DNA from: Zymoseptoria tritici IPO323
Lineage: Eukaryota; Ascomycota; Dothideomycetes; Mycosphaerellales; Mycosphaerellaceae
Direction of reading: 5' to 3'
Length of the DNA: 64,000 nt
Assembly (NCBI RefSeq): GCF_000219625.1
Contig: NC_018206.1
Coordinates: 124,001-188,000, forward strand
Shown: positions 30,386 through 41,115 of the stretch, in pieces
Numbering within the stretch: the first letter of the stretch is position 1
Layout: each line of letters opens with the position of its first letter
Program-made: the position numbers and the translations under genes
Notes under the pieces: generated by a model
Seen by the model: only the letters and a program-made list of their open reading frames with translations
Told to the model about the DNA's origin: nothing
The model's database searches: none

Positions 30386-32440
30386 GGTGAGAGGTATTCT
30401 GTGGTCGTCGTCGTATGGATGAGAAGAGATGAAATGTAGATTTCAATCTCGCAGGTGTACACAGCCAGCTTTCGGTCCGGTCACTCAGCTCAGCCGGTCA
30501 CACCGCGTTGGCAGTCTGTACGACGGTAGCGGAAGACAAGCTTGACAGGGTCTCGAATGGCGATGTACAAGACGAGGTTGAAGCAAGGTCTGGGGTTGGA
30601 TCTCCATTTTCACTCTCCCAGCTCGATCCTCCGCAAGACCCTTCCCACGCCTTCCGAAAAAATCACCTTGCGATATCGTTGCCGACAACGTCCAGACCCA
30701 CCTGGTCCAGTCTCGCGGTCGGAACGTGATTGGCGGTAGATTGTGTATGGGTAGGGCTCAATTCCAAACTTGGCGAAAGCTTGTGCCATGCGGTTCGCGT
30801 TCTTGATGCCGGACGGCGTGGTCTGGAAGAGTGCTGACCTTCCATTGTGTATCTTGCAGTCCATCTTGAGTGAAGCGAATGCTCATAGTCGATTGTGCCC
30901 TGCAAGACTCGCGACTCAGCGCCGCGGTCCAGAGCATTGTGAGCGTGGAGCGACTGCACACGACACGCGAGCACGAAGATCTCGCCATGTGGAGAAAGTG
31001 CGGTTCCACGTGTGGCGTTGAATCTAAAATTCACGTAAAGCGTGAAGTCAGTCGGTATACGAAATACCCAGCGCTAGTATACGATAGGCCCGGCCAATGC
31101 AGCAGGTACAGACGACTTCTACATGCGGTCCTCCTGTCAGCCTCCCTCCTTCCCATCTTTCTGCTCCAACATCAGGCCATCGCAGCTCGCCGACGAGATG
31201 TGCTTTGCTGATATGCATGCTCGCTCGAATTCAGACTCGATGTACTTTCCGGCTTGTGGGCGTTGATTGCACCGTTATCGAGGAGATGCGTGGGCGTTGA
31301 TCAGCAGCGATTTTCGAGGAGATACACGAGACGACAGATAACAGCATTCCGATAGCCCGGTCGGAGACGGCCAACTCCTTCTGCTGGACCTGCAGATCCC
31401 AGGTTCAGAGTATACCCGTCTCGATTGAATTCTGACCTTGTCGGATGGCGCCGATCGACCGGAGATGCAAGTCTGCCCTCGCCAGCTGTCCGAGTCCAAC
31501 GACATCTGGTAGAGCGGGAGCCCTTTAAGGAAAGAAGCAGGGTCGTCGATTGGACGAACGTTTTCAACCGCTCGGTGCTCTGACTGACCGTTCGCGATTG
31601 CATGATCCTGGCCAGGTACATGCACAGTTCCTAAGGGCAGCATGTCGAGAAGACATGGCGGCTTCGAAAACGGTGTTGAAACAGACTCGAAGTTTCGATC
31701 GTGACGGAAGTCGTCGCTCAGAGTAGCACTATCGGATTCGCAGTGGTCTTGATATCGATGATCCTTGACCCGAGGCGTGCATGATTGCATCGGTGCGAGA
31801 GGAGAGATCTTTCTGCGTGTAGCGCTGGCAGCCTTCGAGGTCGCTATTCCTGTTTCTGTGCAGACGGCTGGCATAAGAGGCGCAGCTGATCTCGTCGCCC
31901 GTGAAGCGATACATGCGACAGTGGTCCGCCTGTGCCTGGGCTGTAGTGAGCATCGCCTGCCCAGAAGTGAAGCATGGCGACCAGGCGCTGCTCCACGGCC
32001 GATCAAGAGATTCTTGGCTGACGTGCTAAAGCTGTCGGAAGGTGAATGACTTACGTGTCGGAGCGACTATGCCATCGTCGTTCCTGGCGAACAGTGGTGG
32101 TGCAGGACAGATGCGAAGGCAGGGTGAAGTCGCCAATGCCTCTAGGGAAGTGCAGGAAATGCATATGTCTTGCGGTGTCCACGAAGTCGCAAGGTGAGGA
32201 GACCTGAAGACCATTACTTGTCTCCGCCGTCTTGCGCAAGGTGAGTGCTTGCATCTCCTTCTTCGGCTTCTTAGCCGCAACTTTTGCACATGATGTCTCT
32301 CTAAGCACTTCACTTCACTTTTGCCATTGGCCCGTGCCACCTTAATCCAACTTCATCTCCTCACACGTGCTTCACAGACACAACCCCATCGGAACACATT
32401 TCTCACGTTCAGCACTCTTGCAAGCACTTCAGCGAAAGAG
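30386..32440. other. Intergenic, no gene supported
   Basis: 2 kb upstream of the purine permease and of the divergent TPR-like gene. The longest frame (minus, about 32006-31275, 243 codons) has an erratic Ser/Arg-rich composition and no domain, so it is not called. Confidence 0.4.
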
Positions 32441-33364
32441 ATGAGTTCCGCCATTGATCGAGCCTTTGCGCAGCTCTACAACGAAGCGTCCGACCATTAC
32501 GACAACGACGAGCTCGAAGAATGCGCAGCCAAAGCACGGGAGATTATCGATGACCGTGGCACACCTCGATACCACCGCATGAGGGCGTTGATCTTGCTAG
32601 GAAATGTACTCGGAGATTGGGAGGAAGCCAACGATTGCTTCGTGAGGGCTCAGGCGCTGTGGAGAATCATTCGCCGCTGGCAACCTGTCGGCCAGGACGC
32701 AGAGGCCGATGCGGCTCTGGACGAGCTGCGCGTCTGTCTCGATCAGCTGGAGGGCGCTCTCGCAGAAGACAGACCACCAGATGACGATAGCGATGCCGCC
32801 GTGGACGCTACAGCGGACTCGCATGAAGACGAGCTTCGCGCAACGGACCACGCCATGGCTGTGCGCCCGAAGGCAGCCGTATGTTCTTGGAATTCGTCAT
32901 CTTGTTCCATTGTCGCCGCGATCACTGACTCTCTTCACAGCTCGCGTCGGAGCAAGCCACTGGGAGTGGTGCCCTGAATCCCACTGTGGAGGTCATCGCC
33001 GAAGGAGAATCCGAAGACATCGCCGTGGCGAAAGTGACACATCCAGCCATAGCGCAAGAGCAAAAAATGCAAGAGCAAAAGCAGGGAGAAGGCTCGGATG
33101 AAATGGAGATGGATAACAATGCGCCCGTCAAAGTCGAGGATTCCAAAGTCAACTCAGGTCGAACCCCGAAGCGACAGCACCACCACCCCGAAGGCGAATA
33201 TCTTCGATGATATCTACGCCAACAACGAGCTTACGCCGGACAAGCTCGACAAGATCAAGTCGAGGTTCATGATCGGGAAGCAGGCGAGCATGGAGAATTT
33301 GCAGAGACCCACGCTTGCTAGCAAGGCGACGTCTGTCAGAGGCGACCCGCGGAAAGCAAAGTGA
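32441..33364 (+). CDS. TPR-like helical protein with acidic tail, unknown function
   Basis: Exon 1 is 32441-32878 and exon 2 begins at 32941; the 62-nt intron has donor GTATGT, branch CTGAC and acceptor CACAG. The N-terminal 110 residues form a helical repeat of TPR type (AFAQLYNEASDHYDNDEL, then RYHRMRALILLGNVLGDWEE, ANDCFVRAQALW). An acidic, disordered region follows. In the first frame the protein stops at 33210 (236 aa). The +1 frame remains protein-like to 33364 (NIFDDIYANNELTPDKLDKI, FMIGKQASMENL). A small extra intron or a frameshift near 33150 is therefore possible, and I give the outer end. It is divergent from the purine permease at a distance. Confidence 0.6.
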
Positions 33365-33690
33365 GCACACGACGGGGATTGGATACGGATGATTGAGAGA
33401 CTTGGAAATTTTGAATTGGACACAATCAGGTGCCAGACTTGAAGAAATGAATAACTTGGATGCACAGCATACATGAGGGTGCGATGAGATTGGAAATGCG
33501 CTTGACTTGCATACTTTGTCCCGGTACCAGATTTGGCGCTTTCTTGCACACGTTCCATTGAAAGGAGGTAAGCATGTCTTTTTCTCGAACCTAGATAATT
33601 TGCAAACCTGGTTCAAAACTGCCCAAGATCTGGTCCTGTATTCCACGGTCTCGCTTACATCGACCTTCGCTTCCATTCATTTGCACTCTA
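33365..33690. other. Intergenic, convergent 3' flanks
   Basis: 326 bp between the TPR-like gene and the NmrA-like gene. No gene or repeat seen. Confidence 0.5.
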
Positions 33691-34599
33691 TCAAGCTGCA
33701 GGCGTCGACACCCACTTCTCAACCTCGTCCTCCACCTCCTTCTCAGTCAACTCCTTCAACCCGACGAGGGTATTGTCATTCTGCTCATCCCACAATCCGC
33801 CATGATCGTCGCGGAAGACGGCTACTTGTAACATCTGGAAGACACCACTTCCTTCGAACGACGTGCCGTCTTTCTTCGCTTGCTCAATTTTCTCCAGCAG
33901 TTCTGATGTGTTGACATGCACTGTCTCCGCTTTGAAATTTGGATTCTTCTCCTTTGCAATTCGCAAAATCGTCTTCTGCGACAGGGCAGTGGATTGGATG
34001 CGTACAGTCCGATTCTTCGCGGCTTCCGGGTCAGCGATGATGCTGACGACGGCTTTACCAACGTCTGAGAGCAACGTGGCGCTCCGCTTCGTCTCACCTC
34101 CGTCGTAGAGCGGAGTGGGACCCATTTCTTCGCGAAGCTTGGCCAGGAAGCCGACCTGCAATCCCCAATCCAAGAAGATATTACAAACCACCAGAGTGTG
34201 TGAGATCTGATCGGTGCGGTCGCGGAGATAGTTGCGAGTGACAGCTTTGCCGGCGAATACGGGCAACGCGGCGGCCTTTGCGTTGTCCAAATCAGCGCCA
34301 AACTCGGATGGGATGAAGAGCTTCGCGCCGGCGGCAATGGCGGCGTCGATGAGCGCGGGTTGCGAGCCATGATCTGGCAAGAGGGAGACAACCACCTCGT
34401 GGCCGGCAAGCGCTGATTTCAGAGAGGATGGAGATTTGTAGTCGACTTTGACCGTCTTGACCGAAGATGGAAGAGAGGATGTGTTGCCGGATTGAGAGAG
34501 GATCGTCACGGAGAGGTCGGCTTTGACGAGCTGTTCGACGACGGCGGGTCCGAGATTGCCTGTCGCGCCGGCGACGGCGACTTTATGATAGCCTGTCAT
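33691..34599 (-). CDS. NmrA-like / isoflavone-reductase-like NAD(P)-binding protein
   Basis: Atypical short-chain dehydrogenase of the NmrA/PCBER group. The 302-residue product starts MTGYHKVAVAGATGNLGPAV, with the GxxGxxG nucleotide-binding loop, followed by VVSLLPDHGSQPALIDAAIA, AKLFIPSEFGADLD (the conserved FxPSEFG), and NIFLDWGLQVGF. It ends with a helical tail, WDEQNDNTLVGLKEL. The frame is open upstream, but ATG 34599 directly precedes the Rossmann strand. Members act as redox-sensing regulators or reductases of aromatic substrates; which applies here is unknown. A 33-codon relic of a related C-terminus lies about 0.9 kb upstream on the opposite strand. Confidence 0.85.
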   Translation of the reverse strand: MTGYHKVAVAGATGNLGPAVVEQLVKADLSVTILSQSGNTSSLPSSVKTVKVDYKSPSSLKSALAGHEVVVSLLPDHGSQPALIDAAIAAGAKLFIPSEFGADLDNAKAAALPVFAGKAVTRNYLRDRTDQISHTLVVCNIFLDWGLQVGFLAKLREEMGPTPLYDGGETKRSATLLSDVGKAVVSIIADPEAAKNRTVRIQSTALSQKTILRIAKEKNPNFKAETVHVNTSELLEKIEQAKKDGTSFEGSGVFQMLQVAVFRDDHGGLWDEQNDNTLVGLKELTEKEVEDEVEKWVSTPAA

Positions 34600-35511
34600 G
34601 TTTGGAGTAATGGACGGGTCGTCGTGGAGATGATGCGTGTAAGCTTTGACGGTATTGTTGAGCTCGAAGTAGATGATTTGGTCAATCCACCACCGCAAAG
34701 GCTGCTCATATACCTCGTTCGCGCGATCACGTTGGCATTGCGTGCTTATTCACACCGGACGTGGGCCTTGACGGTCTTCGTAATCGAGGCCGGACATAGA
34801 CCAATCCCGACTTGTGATTGGTCGGTAGCCGTGAACGAGGATTCCGTTGCTGACCTGCACGAATCTCTCACTATCTCCGGAGCAGCTGGCGACACTGGGG
34901 ACCTCGTCCAGTCTACACGCAACTGCCGTTGCGATCTATTGCTCGGGAGAAGTAGGGGCAGCCTAATCTACGCTGACGATGACCTGCTGCGATTGCGTGA
35001 AGAGCTCCATGGGCCGCTGATCGATGTGTTGGGGGATGGTGAATCTCAATGCCGTCCACGGAGCAGCCTCGCAGAAACGTCGAGATTGCGCTCGAGCAAT
35101 GGCAAGCAGTTGTCAACACCAGAATGGCAGGAGTGGGAGACGTAAGTGAAATCTTGACGGCGTCGCCGCCACGGCCGGAGAGCGAGGTCTCATTGTGGCC
35201 GGTGGCTCCAAAAGTTGGTCAGCCACGTGGACGACTTCAAGCCTTCGTCCTGCATTCCGACTCTTCTGACCCGCCGCAGCATGCTGCAACACAGCCAGCA
35301 TATGGCTGTCGAAGCTCCATTCTTATCCCTCGAAAGCATCTGTATGAACTTCGTCCTCTAGCGTATGCAGCTCGCATCGCTGCTGTACATTGCAAAGGTT
35401 GGCTGTTCAACTCATTGCTTGAACTCTGGAGGTCATGCAGTATTGTCACCGTGCACACCGGATGGCTTATGAGGGCAGAAGCCATCTCGTTGTCTTCCTT
35501 CGTACGGTAGC
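34600..35511. other. Intergenic between NmrA-like gene and its relic
   Basis: 0.9 kb without a recognised gene. I searched for more of the NmrA-like copy upstream of the relic and found none readable. Confidence 0.45.
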
Positions 35512-35610
35512 TTTGGAGGACTGTGGGACGAGAAGAATGACAACGGTCTGGTCGGACTGAAGGGCGTGAGTCAGAAGGAGTCGGAGGATGAAATTGCAAA
35601 GTGGTTGTGA
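35512..35610 (+). pseudogene. Relic of a second NmrA-like gene (C-terminus only)
   Basis: Translation of 35512-35610 gives FGGLWDEKNDNGLVGLKG, then ESEDEIAKWL and a TGA stop. The intact NmrA-like protein at 33691-34599 ends GGLWDEQNDNTLVGLKE, then EVEDEVEKWV. The two are clearly homologous but diverged and lie on opposite strands. Nothing convincing of the preceding 270 residues remains. Immediately upstream the frame is lost. It is a truncated paralogue, probably from an inverted duplication followed by deletion. Confidence 0.8.
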
Positions 35611-35894
35611 GTGGATGCGTGCAGCCGAAAGATGGACGTCGATACGAACGGGATTCATTTCGGCAGCGTGATGCGAGGACCAGATCTTGGGCAACCGCAA
35701 ATCGAATTTTCAAATTGTGTTGTCGAGAAATAGATATGCCCAATACGTATCGTATCCTATACCTGTGTTCCACCATCCCCTCTTCACAGCAGGTCGAGCT
35801 TATATCCTCACATCTTGTGTCCGTCCACGTTCTTCTCACACGGCGACAGCTTGCTTTACATGCTCGTAGCCATAGCAGGGACTGGCAGGTCAGC
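35611..35894. other. Intergenic
   Basis: 284 bp between the NmrA-like relic and the carboxypeptidase stop codon; no feature seen. Confidence 0.4.
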
Positions 35895-38402
35895 CTAATG
35901 GGACGTCGTTGTGCATGGTGTCGCTTCGGCGGGAGACGAACCTGAGCCCGTCGTCGTGGTCGGCACGGCCGGAGCGTGCGTTGCGGCTTCCGGATTCGGG
36001 ATGTTGGCCTAGAAATCACATGGTCAGTAGTTGTCGTTGGCTTGTGGAATGACCAGAGGCCTGGTGTCTGAGGGAACATCCGATCGCACAGGTCTCTTAT
36101 GATTGGATTTCTTACATTGCTGTAGTAGCTGGCGATGAGCGATGTGCTGTAAGCGCCCCACTCCTCGGTCTTGGGCAGCGGCTCGAACGGCTCCTGGTAT
36201 GTGCTTTCGTCGTCTCCAACCTGGTAGCAAAGCGTAGAAGAGTTAGCAGAGTGCCACACATTTGAGAGGCTTTGACCGGCAGCTGGGCAGTGGAGGTCGA
36301 GACACGCCTCGAGAGGCCTGCCATTGTTGATTTTGCTTACAGTAGAGTAGTTGGCAGTGATATCAACTAGTCCAGTTGCAATATCGACGCCGTCGAGCAT
36401 GCGCTTGAAGAAAGCGAGGGAGGCTTGAGCTGTGAGTGCAAAGTATAGTCAGTGGACGGCACGTCAGAGTAATCAGGTGACTGCACTCACGTTGATAGAA
36501 TGGAATCTCATGACCGGATTCGAGCACTCGGGTAAAGGAGTAGTTGCCATACTCCCTAGTGTCACCAAATCGGGTGCCGTTCCACATGAAAGGTACATAG
36601 CCGGAAGCGTTGAAAGCGGCTTGATCTTTGTATCCGACTTCTTGGCTGACGATTTCGCCGCCGATCCAATTGCAGATGTAGTCTGTGCATGTTGTCAGAT
36701 GTAATCGAGCGAAGTCTTTCTTGAGTCAATCCGCACCGGCATCACCATAGAAGAGACCAACGCGGACGCCGCTGTCGATGATGTCCGAGAGATCTGCGAC
36801 GAAGTTCGTGTAGATGAAGTCACCTGTACAATGTCCTGATCAGCAAATGGCGTCTGAAGACTCGAGTCATGAAGCATAAAGCATACCTGTGGACGCAAAA
36901 TTGTAGGTGATTTCCGAGTTGCTCTTGGTGTGGTTCAAAGTCACTCCGAGGGCGGCCTTGACGCGATCCAGTTGGAGCCAATCGCCAACTACAGAAAAAT
37001 CAGCTGAAGCCTGACGTCAGTCAATGGGAGTTGACTTACAGTCTGCAAGGTATTAGCTCAAATCATTCGCTCAATGCAATCTGCGATAGACTTACAGTCT
37101 GGAGGCGTGGGGTCGTCGAAGTTGGGATAAACACCCGGGTGACGGATATCGTAGGTGCCTCGATCGCCAAGTCTGTAGTAGACACCCTCGACGCTGTCTC
37201 GACACATGCTCGCAGCCGACGCGCAGACGGTGTGAACGACTGGGTCCTTGCTAGCATCGATCGAAATCTTGCCGACGTTCTGGCCCTGCAGATCAGCAGC
37301 AACATAAACGCAGTCGGCTATTTGCTCCAAGCATCCACCGGGCATGTTGAGGGCAAAGTTGGCATAGTTGTAGACGGTATCATTGTACGCCTTGATGCCG
37401 TAGGTGTTGTTGACGGCCATCTGGGGGTAGCTTGGAGCTTGGGTGTATTCGTCGATGATACCGTTGATGATACCGAGAGTTTTGAAGTTGAGCTTGTAAC
37501 CGGGCACACTTCCGTCGACGATTTTTGCATTCTGCTCCTGGAAGTAGCTCAAGAAGGACGGTCCGTAGTGTCCACCGTACGACTGTGTCCATGATTAGAG
37601 GGAGCACTGGCACACATATCCCCTCAGACTCACCTCAGTCCACAGGTTGAAATTCTTGGCCCCGGCCCGGTTACCTTCCAATGATGGAAGACCCTCCAGG
37701 AACGCCTGCAAAGTGTGCCAAACAGCAACTGCAGCCAGATCGGTCGTGTTGATGTTGATATCGGGAATGGCCCATACTCCGGTTGGGTGTTCGTAGCCAG
37801 GTTGGCCCACAGGAACAAACTGGTTAGTCCCATTTGTGAGCGATCCCTCTTCCGCCGTCGAGTAGGAAAACCCCGTGCCCACAGGTTGACTGATGAAGAG
37901 CATGTTGGAGACTTCGTTCCAGGACCATGGGTTGAGCGTGTCCTCCAGCTCGGGCGTGATCCTGCATGGTCCCAACTCTTCGAGAAGTCCGATCAAACTG
38001 TCGGAGCCGGGTCCACCGTTCAACCAGAGAGTGAGGTCATCATTGGCCGGATCGCGTCTGCTTTCGAAGAACCTGTGTACGGTCAGAGAGCGACAAGGTG
38101 ATGATGACAGGAGTAATTCCTCACCAAAAGAAGGTATGCACGTCTGGAGTAAGGTCGATGTATCCAGAGTACGAGTTCACGCCCGGAGTCGTCTCACAGA
38201 CGCCATCTTTGCCTGGCTCCCTGTACCGGATGGTGACACCAGTCGGAGTGGTGAACGTCTTCATATCCTTCGCCGGCAGAGGGAAGTTTGCCTGTCGCTT
38301 GACATGGCCGTGACGGGAGTTGGGAAGAATGATGTTTGCAGAAACGACAGACGCCGACGCGAGCAGCAACGCCGCCGCGCTGGAGAATTTTCCCATGAGC
38401 AT
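35895..38402 (-). CDS. Secreted serine carboxypeptidase (peptidase family S10)
   Basis: Removes C-terminal residues from peptides, in the secretory pathway or outside the cell. Ten-exon model: 38402-38125, 38072-37634, 37582-37096, 37042-37040, 36988-36897, 36833-36737, 36682-36491, 36429-36341, 36220-36116 and 36008-35895. All introns are GT-AG (51-120 nt), giving 631 aa. There is a signal peptide ([22 protein letters not shown]). S10 motifs are [22 protein letters not shown], the nucleophile elbow [10 protein letters not shown] (Ser at an exon junction), [16 protein letters not shown] with the catalytic Asp, and [15 protein letters not shown] with the catalytic His. The tail is Thr/Ser/Pro-rich. 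The fourth exon appears to be only 3 nt. The intron at 36221-36340 (120 nt) has no stop in frame, but has a clear GCTAAC branch site. Confidence 0.9.
37040..37042 (-). other. Probable 3-nt microexon of the S10 carboxypeptidase gene
   Basis: On the minus strand the three bases ACT lie between TTGCAG and GTAAGTC. Upstream is a complete 53-nt intron (37043-37095, GTAAGT, branch GCTAAT) and downstream a complete 51-nt intron (36989-37039, GTAAGT, branch CTGAC/CTGAT, TGTAG). Using ACT gives PPDYFGDWL; skipping it gives PPDFGDWL, one residue shorter. Both keep the frame. Confidence 0.65.
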
Positions 38403-39596
38403 TGTACTGCTAGAACGAACGACAGACAGTGGAATGGGAATGGGAATGTGGAGAAGAGACGATCGTTACCATCAAGAACTGCTTACACTTTAGATCGAGC
38501 ATCTTCTCGTCCTGGTGCTCGAATCCCTGTCGGACGTCGTATCCCAAGGTTCATCGCATCCAACTTCGACAGGCATCCCCAGACCCGCAATCTCCGCTCG
38601 AAATCGATAGTCGGGCAGGCCACCTGGTGGTTTGTTTTCCCGCGCAAACGTGTGAATGTACGACGGGACCCTGCGTGATGTCGTGTCGTGATCCGTAGCA
38701 AGCTAGAAGCTGCACACCGAAACCGACAAGATATCCATCGGAAAGCTTCTCTGCCGCATGGGAAGAATCAGGTGCAAATGTCGTGGGGATCAACGAGCAT
38801 CAAGCTTTCTGGGCTAACATTGGCTTTGCGTTGCTTTCATCGCTAAGCGCTTCTTGTTTGCGGCAATTGCTAGGTTCACTTTCTCCGAGTCAGGCGAACC
38901 ACAGCAGGGTGCCGCGGATGTTTGCTAAGCCGGTCGAAGGCACGCGTTTCATGCTTGTCTTTCCTTCGCTCCGATCGAAAGACCTCCTTTGATGCTGCAA
39001 CTACCATTGGCCGTTGATCTGGATGCTGCTGGGTGTGTTGATACTCCCATGGCATGGCACCATTGCCAGCTCGTATTCCAATTTCCGCGGCGTGCTTCTG
39101 CTTGAGTTTAGCTGAAGTGTGATCGACTCGTCCAGGGATTATCCCAGCAAGGAGCTCCGGTGGGCCTGACATTGTAAAACCGCGGCATGGTAGACAAGGT
39201 CAAGATCTGGCTAGTGTCAGCATGCAATTCCATGCCGACTAGGATTCTGGCGAGACCGTAAGTGGCGGTATCTTCAGCGGTCTGACGGCTTTGGATGGGA
39301 AGTCAAAGTCCATCGTGCCATGGGAATTGACACGTCCAACAAAGTGACAGCTGATAAGCAAGATCGTGTTCGCAACGACTCTTACATGGATCCTCATCAA
39401 TGTGCGAGCACAACAAGCTCTAACAACGAGCACCACGCGTGCGGGACGAGTCTGCTATAGCGGTGCCTTTCAAGCAAGGTCTGATGAGTTCCTCGCATCG
39501 CTTTGCTCGTAATCCATGGCTTATTCCGTCTCGTTCGCAATGATCGTAGCGAGTGCACATCTGATCAAAACTCACTCCTTCTGCACCTCGGCGACC
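38403..39596. other. Intergenic, no gene seen
   Basis: 1.2 kb: promoter side of the carboxypeptidase and 3' flank of the SWIM/RING gene. No repeat or coherent frame. Confidence 0.45.
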
Positions 39597-40753
39597 TCAG
39601 TCCCATCCGCCCAAGTATCTCCTCACCCAGTACTGATTGTACGACGAATAGTCCCTCTGACCCGACAAACCCAATTGTCCCGCAACATTTACATAGCCTT
39701 CGTTGTTGACCTTGCCAACCTTTGCCAGCGTGCTGAGGTCCTCCTCGCTCGTCGCCCACGGCGTGCGACAGAATGGACAGGTCACAGAGCCTCCTCTCTT
39801 CGTTGCCGCCCACTGATTGAAGCAGGCTTTGTGGATGTTGTTTCCGCAGGCGGCTTTGCACCATACCACCGTCTCTCCTTCTTTTTCGGCTTCTTCGAAA
39901 TCTTCGCAGCAGATCGGGCAGTCTTCGAGCGGTTTGCGGTTGCCGTCTTTTGTGGTGTCTTTGCCGGTGGCGGATGGCAGGGGAGGAGCATTGTCGAAGA
40001 TGTCGCAGAGCTCGGCGGAGAGGAAAGCGAGCTGGTATTGTAGATCCTGTCGAGCACGTAGGACACGAGCAAGAGCGTAAACTATGTGCTTGCATTGATT
40101 GCCTTTACGGGCGTGTGGACAGGTGCAGCTCGGGAGTTTGTCGATAGTGACGGTGTAGACGTTGCCGGCTAAGGGTGAAGTACTAAAGTCAGCATATGCA
40201 GGCAACATTCGGACGAGGGATGTTGTACTCGTTCCAGCAATTGTCAGCGTCTCGATGGGATGTGAAGAAGAAGAGTCCTCGTCTGGTACACTACGGACTC
40301 GGTCGAGCACGAACATGCGTTGGGAGAGTGCTCGCTCGCGAATCTCGTTGTAACTCAGCGGAGCTGTAGACACGATCAGTGGAACCACCTTCTTTTTGGG
40401 CTGACCATTATCATACCCTTCACACGGAACCGCTTCAATCGTTTCTCCTCGTCAAAGACCTTCGCCTTCCTTCGAGCCGGCTTCTTGTCCTGTTCGCTGC
40501 GCTCTTCGCCAAGGTCAAAAACCTTTGCTCGCTTGCTGATCGGCTTCTTGTCCAGAGCTTCCTCTCCCTTCTCATGTTTGACTGTCCTCCGCCTCTTGCG
40601 CGCTGGCTTCTCGTCCGGCATGTCGTCTCGTTGGTAGTCGTTCATCGAGCGTTGTCCAAGATATACCACGTCCGGTTCGTCATCCCGCTCCTCGTGTTTG
40701 ATAGTCTGGCGACTCCTACGAGACGGTCCTGCCTGATCCGGGTCCACGCCCAT
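39597..40753 (-). CDS. SWIM-type zinc finger and RING finger protein
   Basis: Three exons: 40753-40417, 40363-40229 and 40168-39597 (introns of 53 and 60 nt), giving 347 aa. A charged N-terminal region with repeated KP(A/I)(R/S)(K/R) segments looks nuclear-localising. Then come LSYNEIRERALSQRMFVLDR, a SWIM zinc finger (SCTCPHARKGNQCKHI, CxCxnCxH) and a RING domain (CPICCEDFEEAE, then CKAACGNNIHKACFNQW and CPFCRTPW). The SWIM-plus-RING order is that of putative E3 ubiquitin ligases such as ZSWIM2-like proteins. The second intron is 3n and stop-free but is removed because it restores GTTGNVYTVTI. An in-frame ATG at 40807 is an alternative start. Confidence 0.82.
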
Positions 40754-41115
40754 TGTGTCGAAAGCGATTTGTGAGTCTGTGTACGTAGAGAAGGAGAGCT
40801 GTCGCATTCACACACTCGACGGGAAGGCGGAAGCTGCAATGCTGACATCAGCGTTCGCGCTAAATCGCGACGTCACGTGGCAATCAACGGCAGCTTCTGC
40901 TCCTCATCGTCAACGACCTTCTCCTCATCTACTTTGTCTTCGCCAACGTAGACGGCGGACAGTCGTCGAGCAACATATCGAATGGTCTGAGCCGTCGATA
41001 TGCTCTGGCGTCGCTTCAAATGTGCAGTCTGGTCGACCAGCAACGGCTCGCCAACAAGGTTTGACCATAACGCCTCTCGCGCCGGTCGAATGACATCTCA
41101 ATCGAGCGGGCGAGG
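40754..41115. promoter_or_regulatory. Divergent region between SWIM/RING and GNAT genes
   Basis: 362 bp separate the two divergent starts (308 bp if the upstream ATG at 40807 is used). It should contain both promoters. No motif is singled out. Confidence 0.4.

Noticed and set aside
31275..32006. 243-codon minus frame in the 30.4-32.4 kb gap
   Set aside because: No recognisable motif and erratic composition; not supported as a gene.
35237..36400. A 387-codon minus frame taken as one large protein
   Set aside because: Only its first part is carboxypeptidase exon sequence; the rest crosses real splice sites into intron and flank with Arg/Ser-rich nonsense composition.
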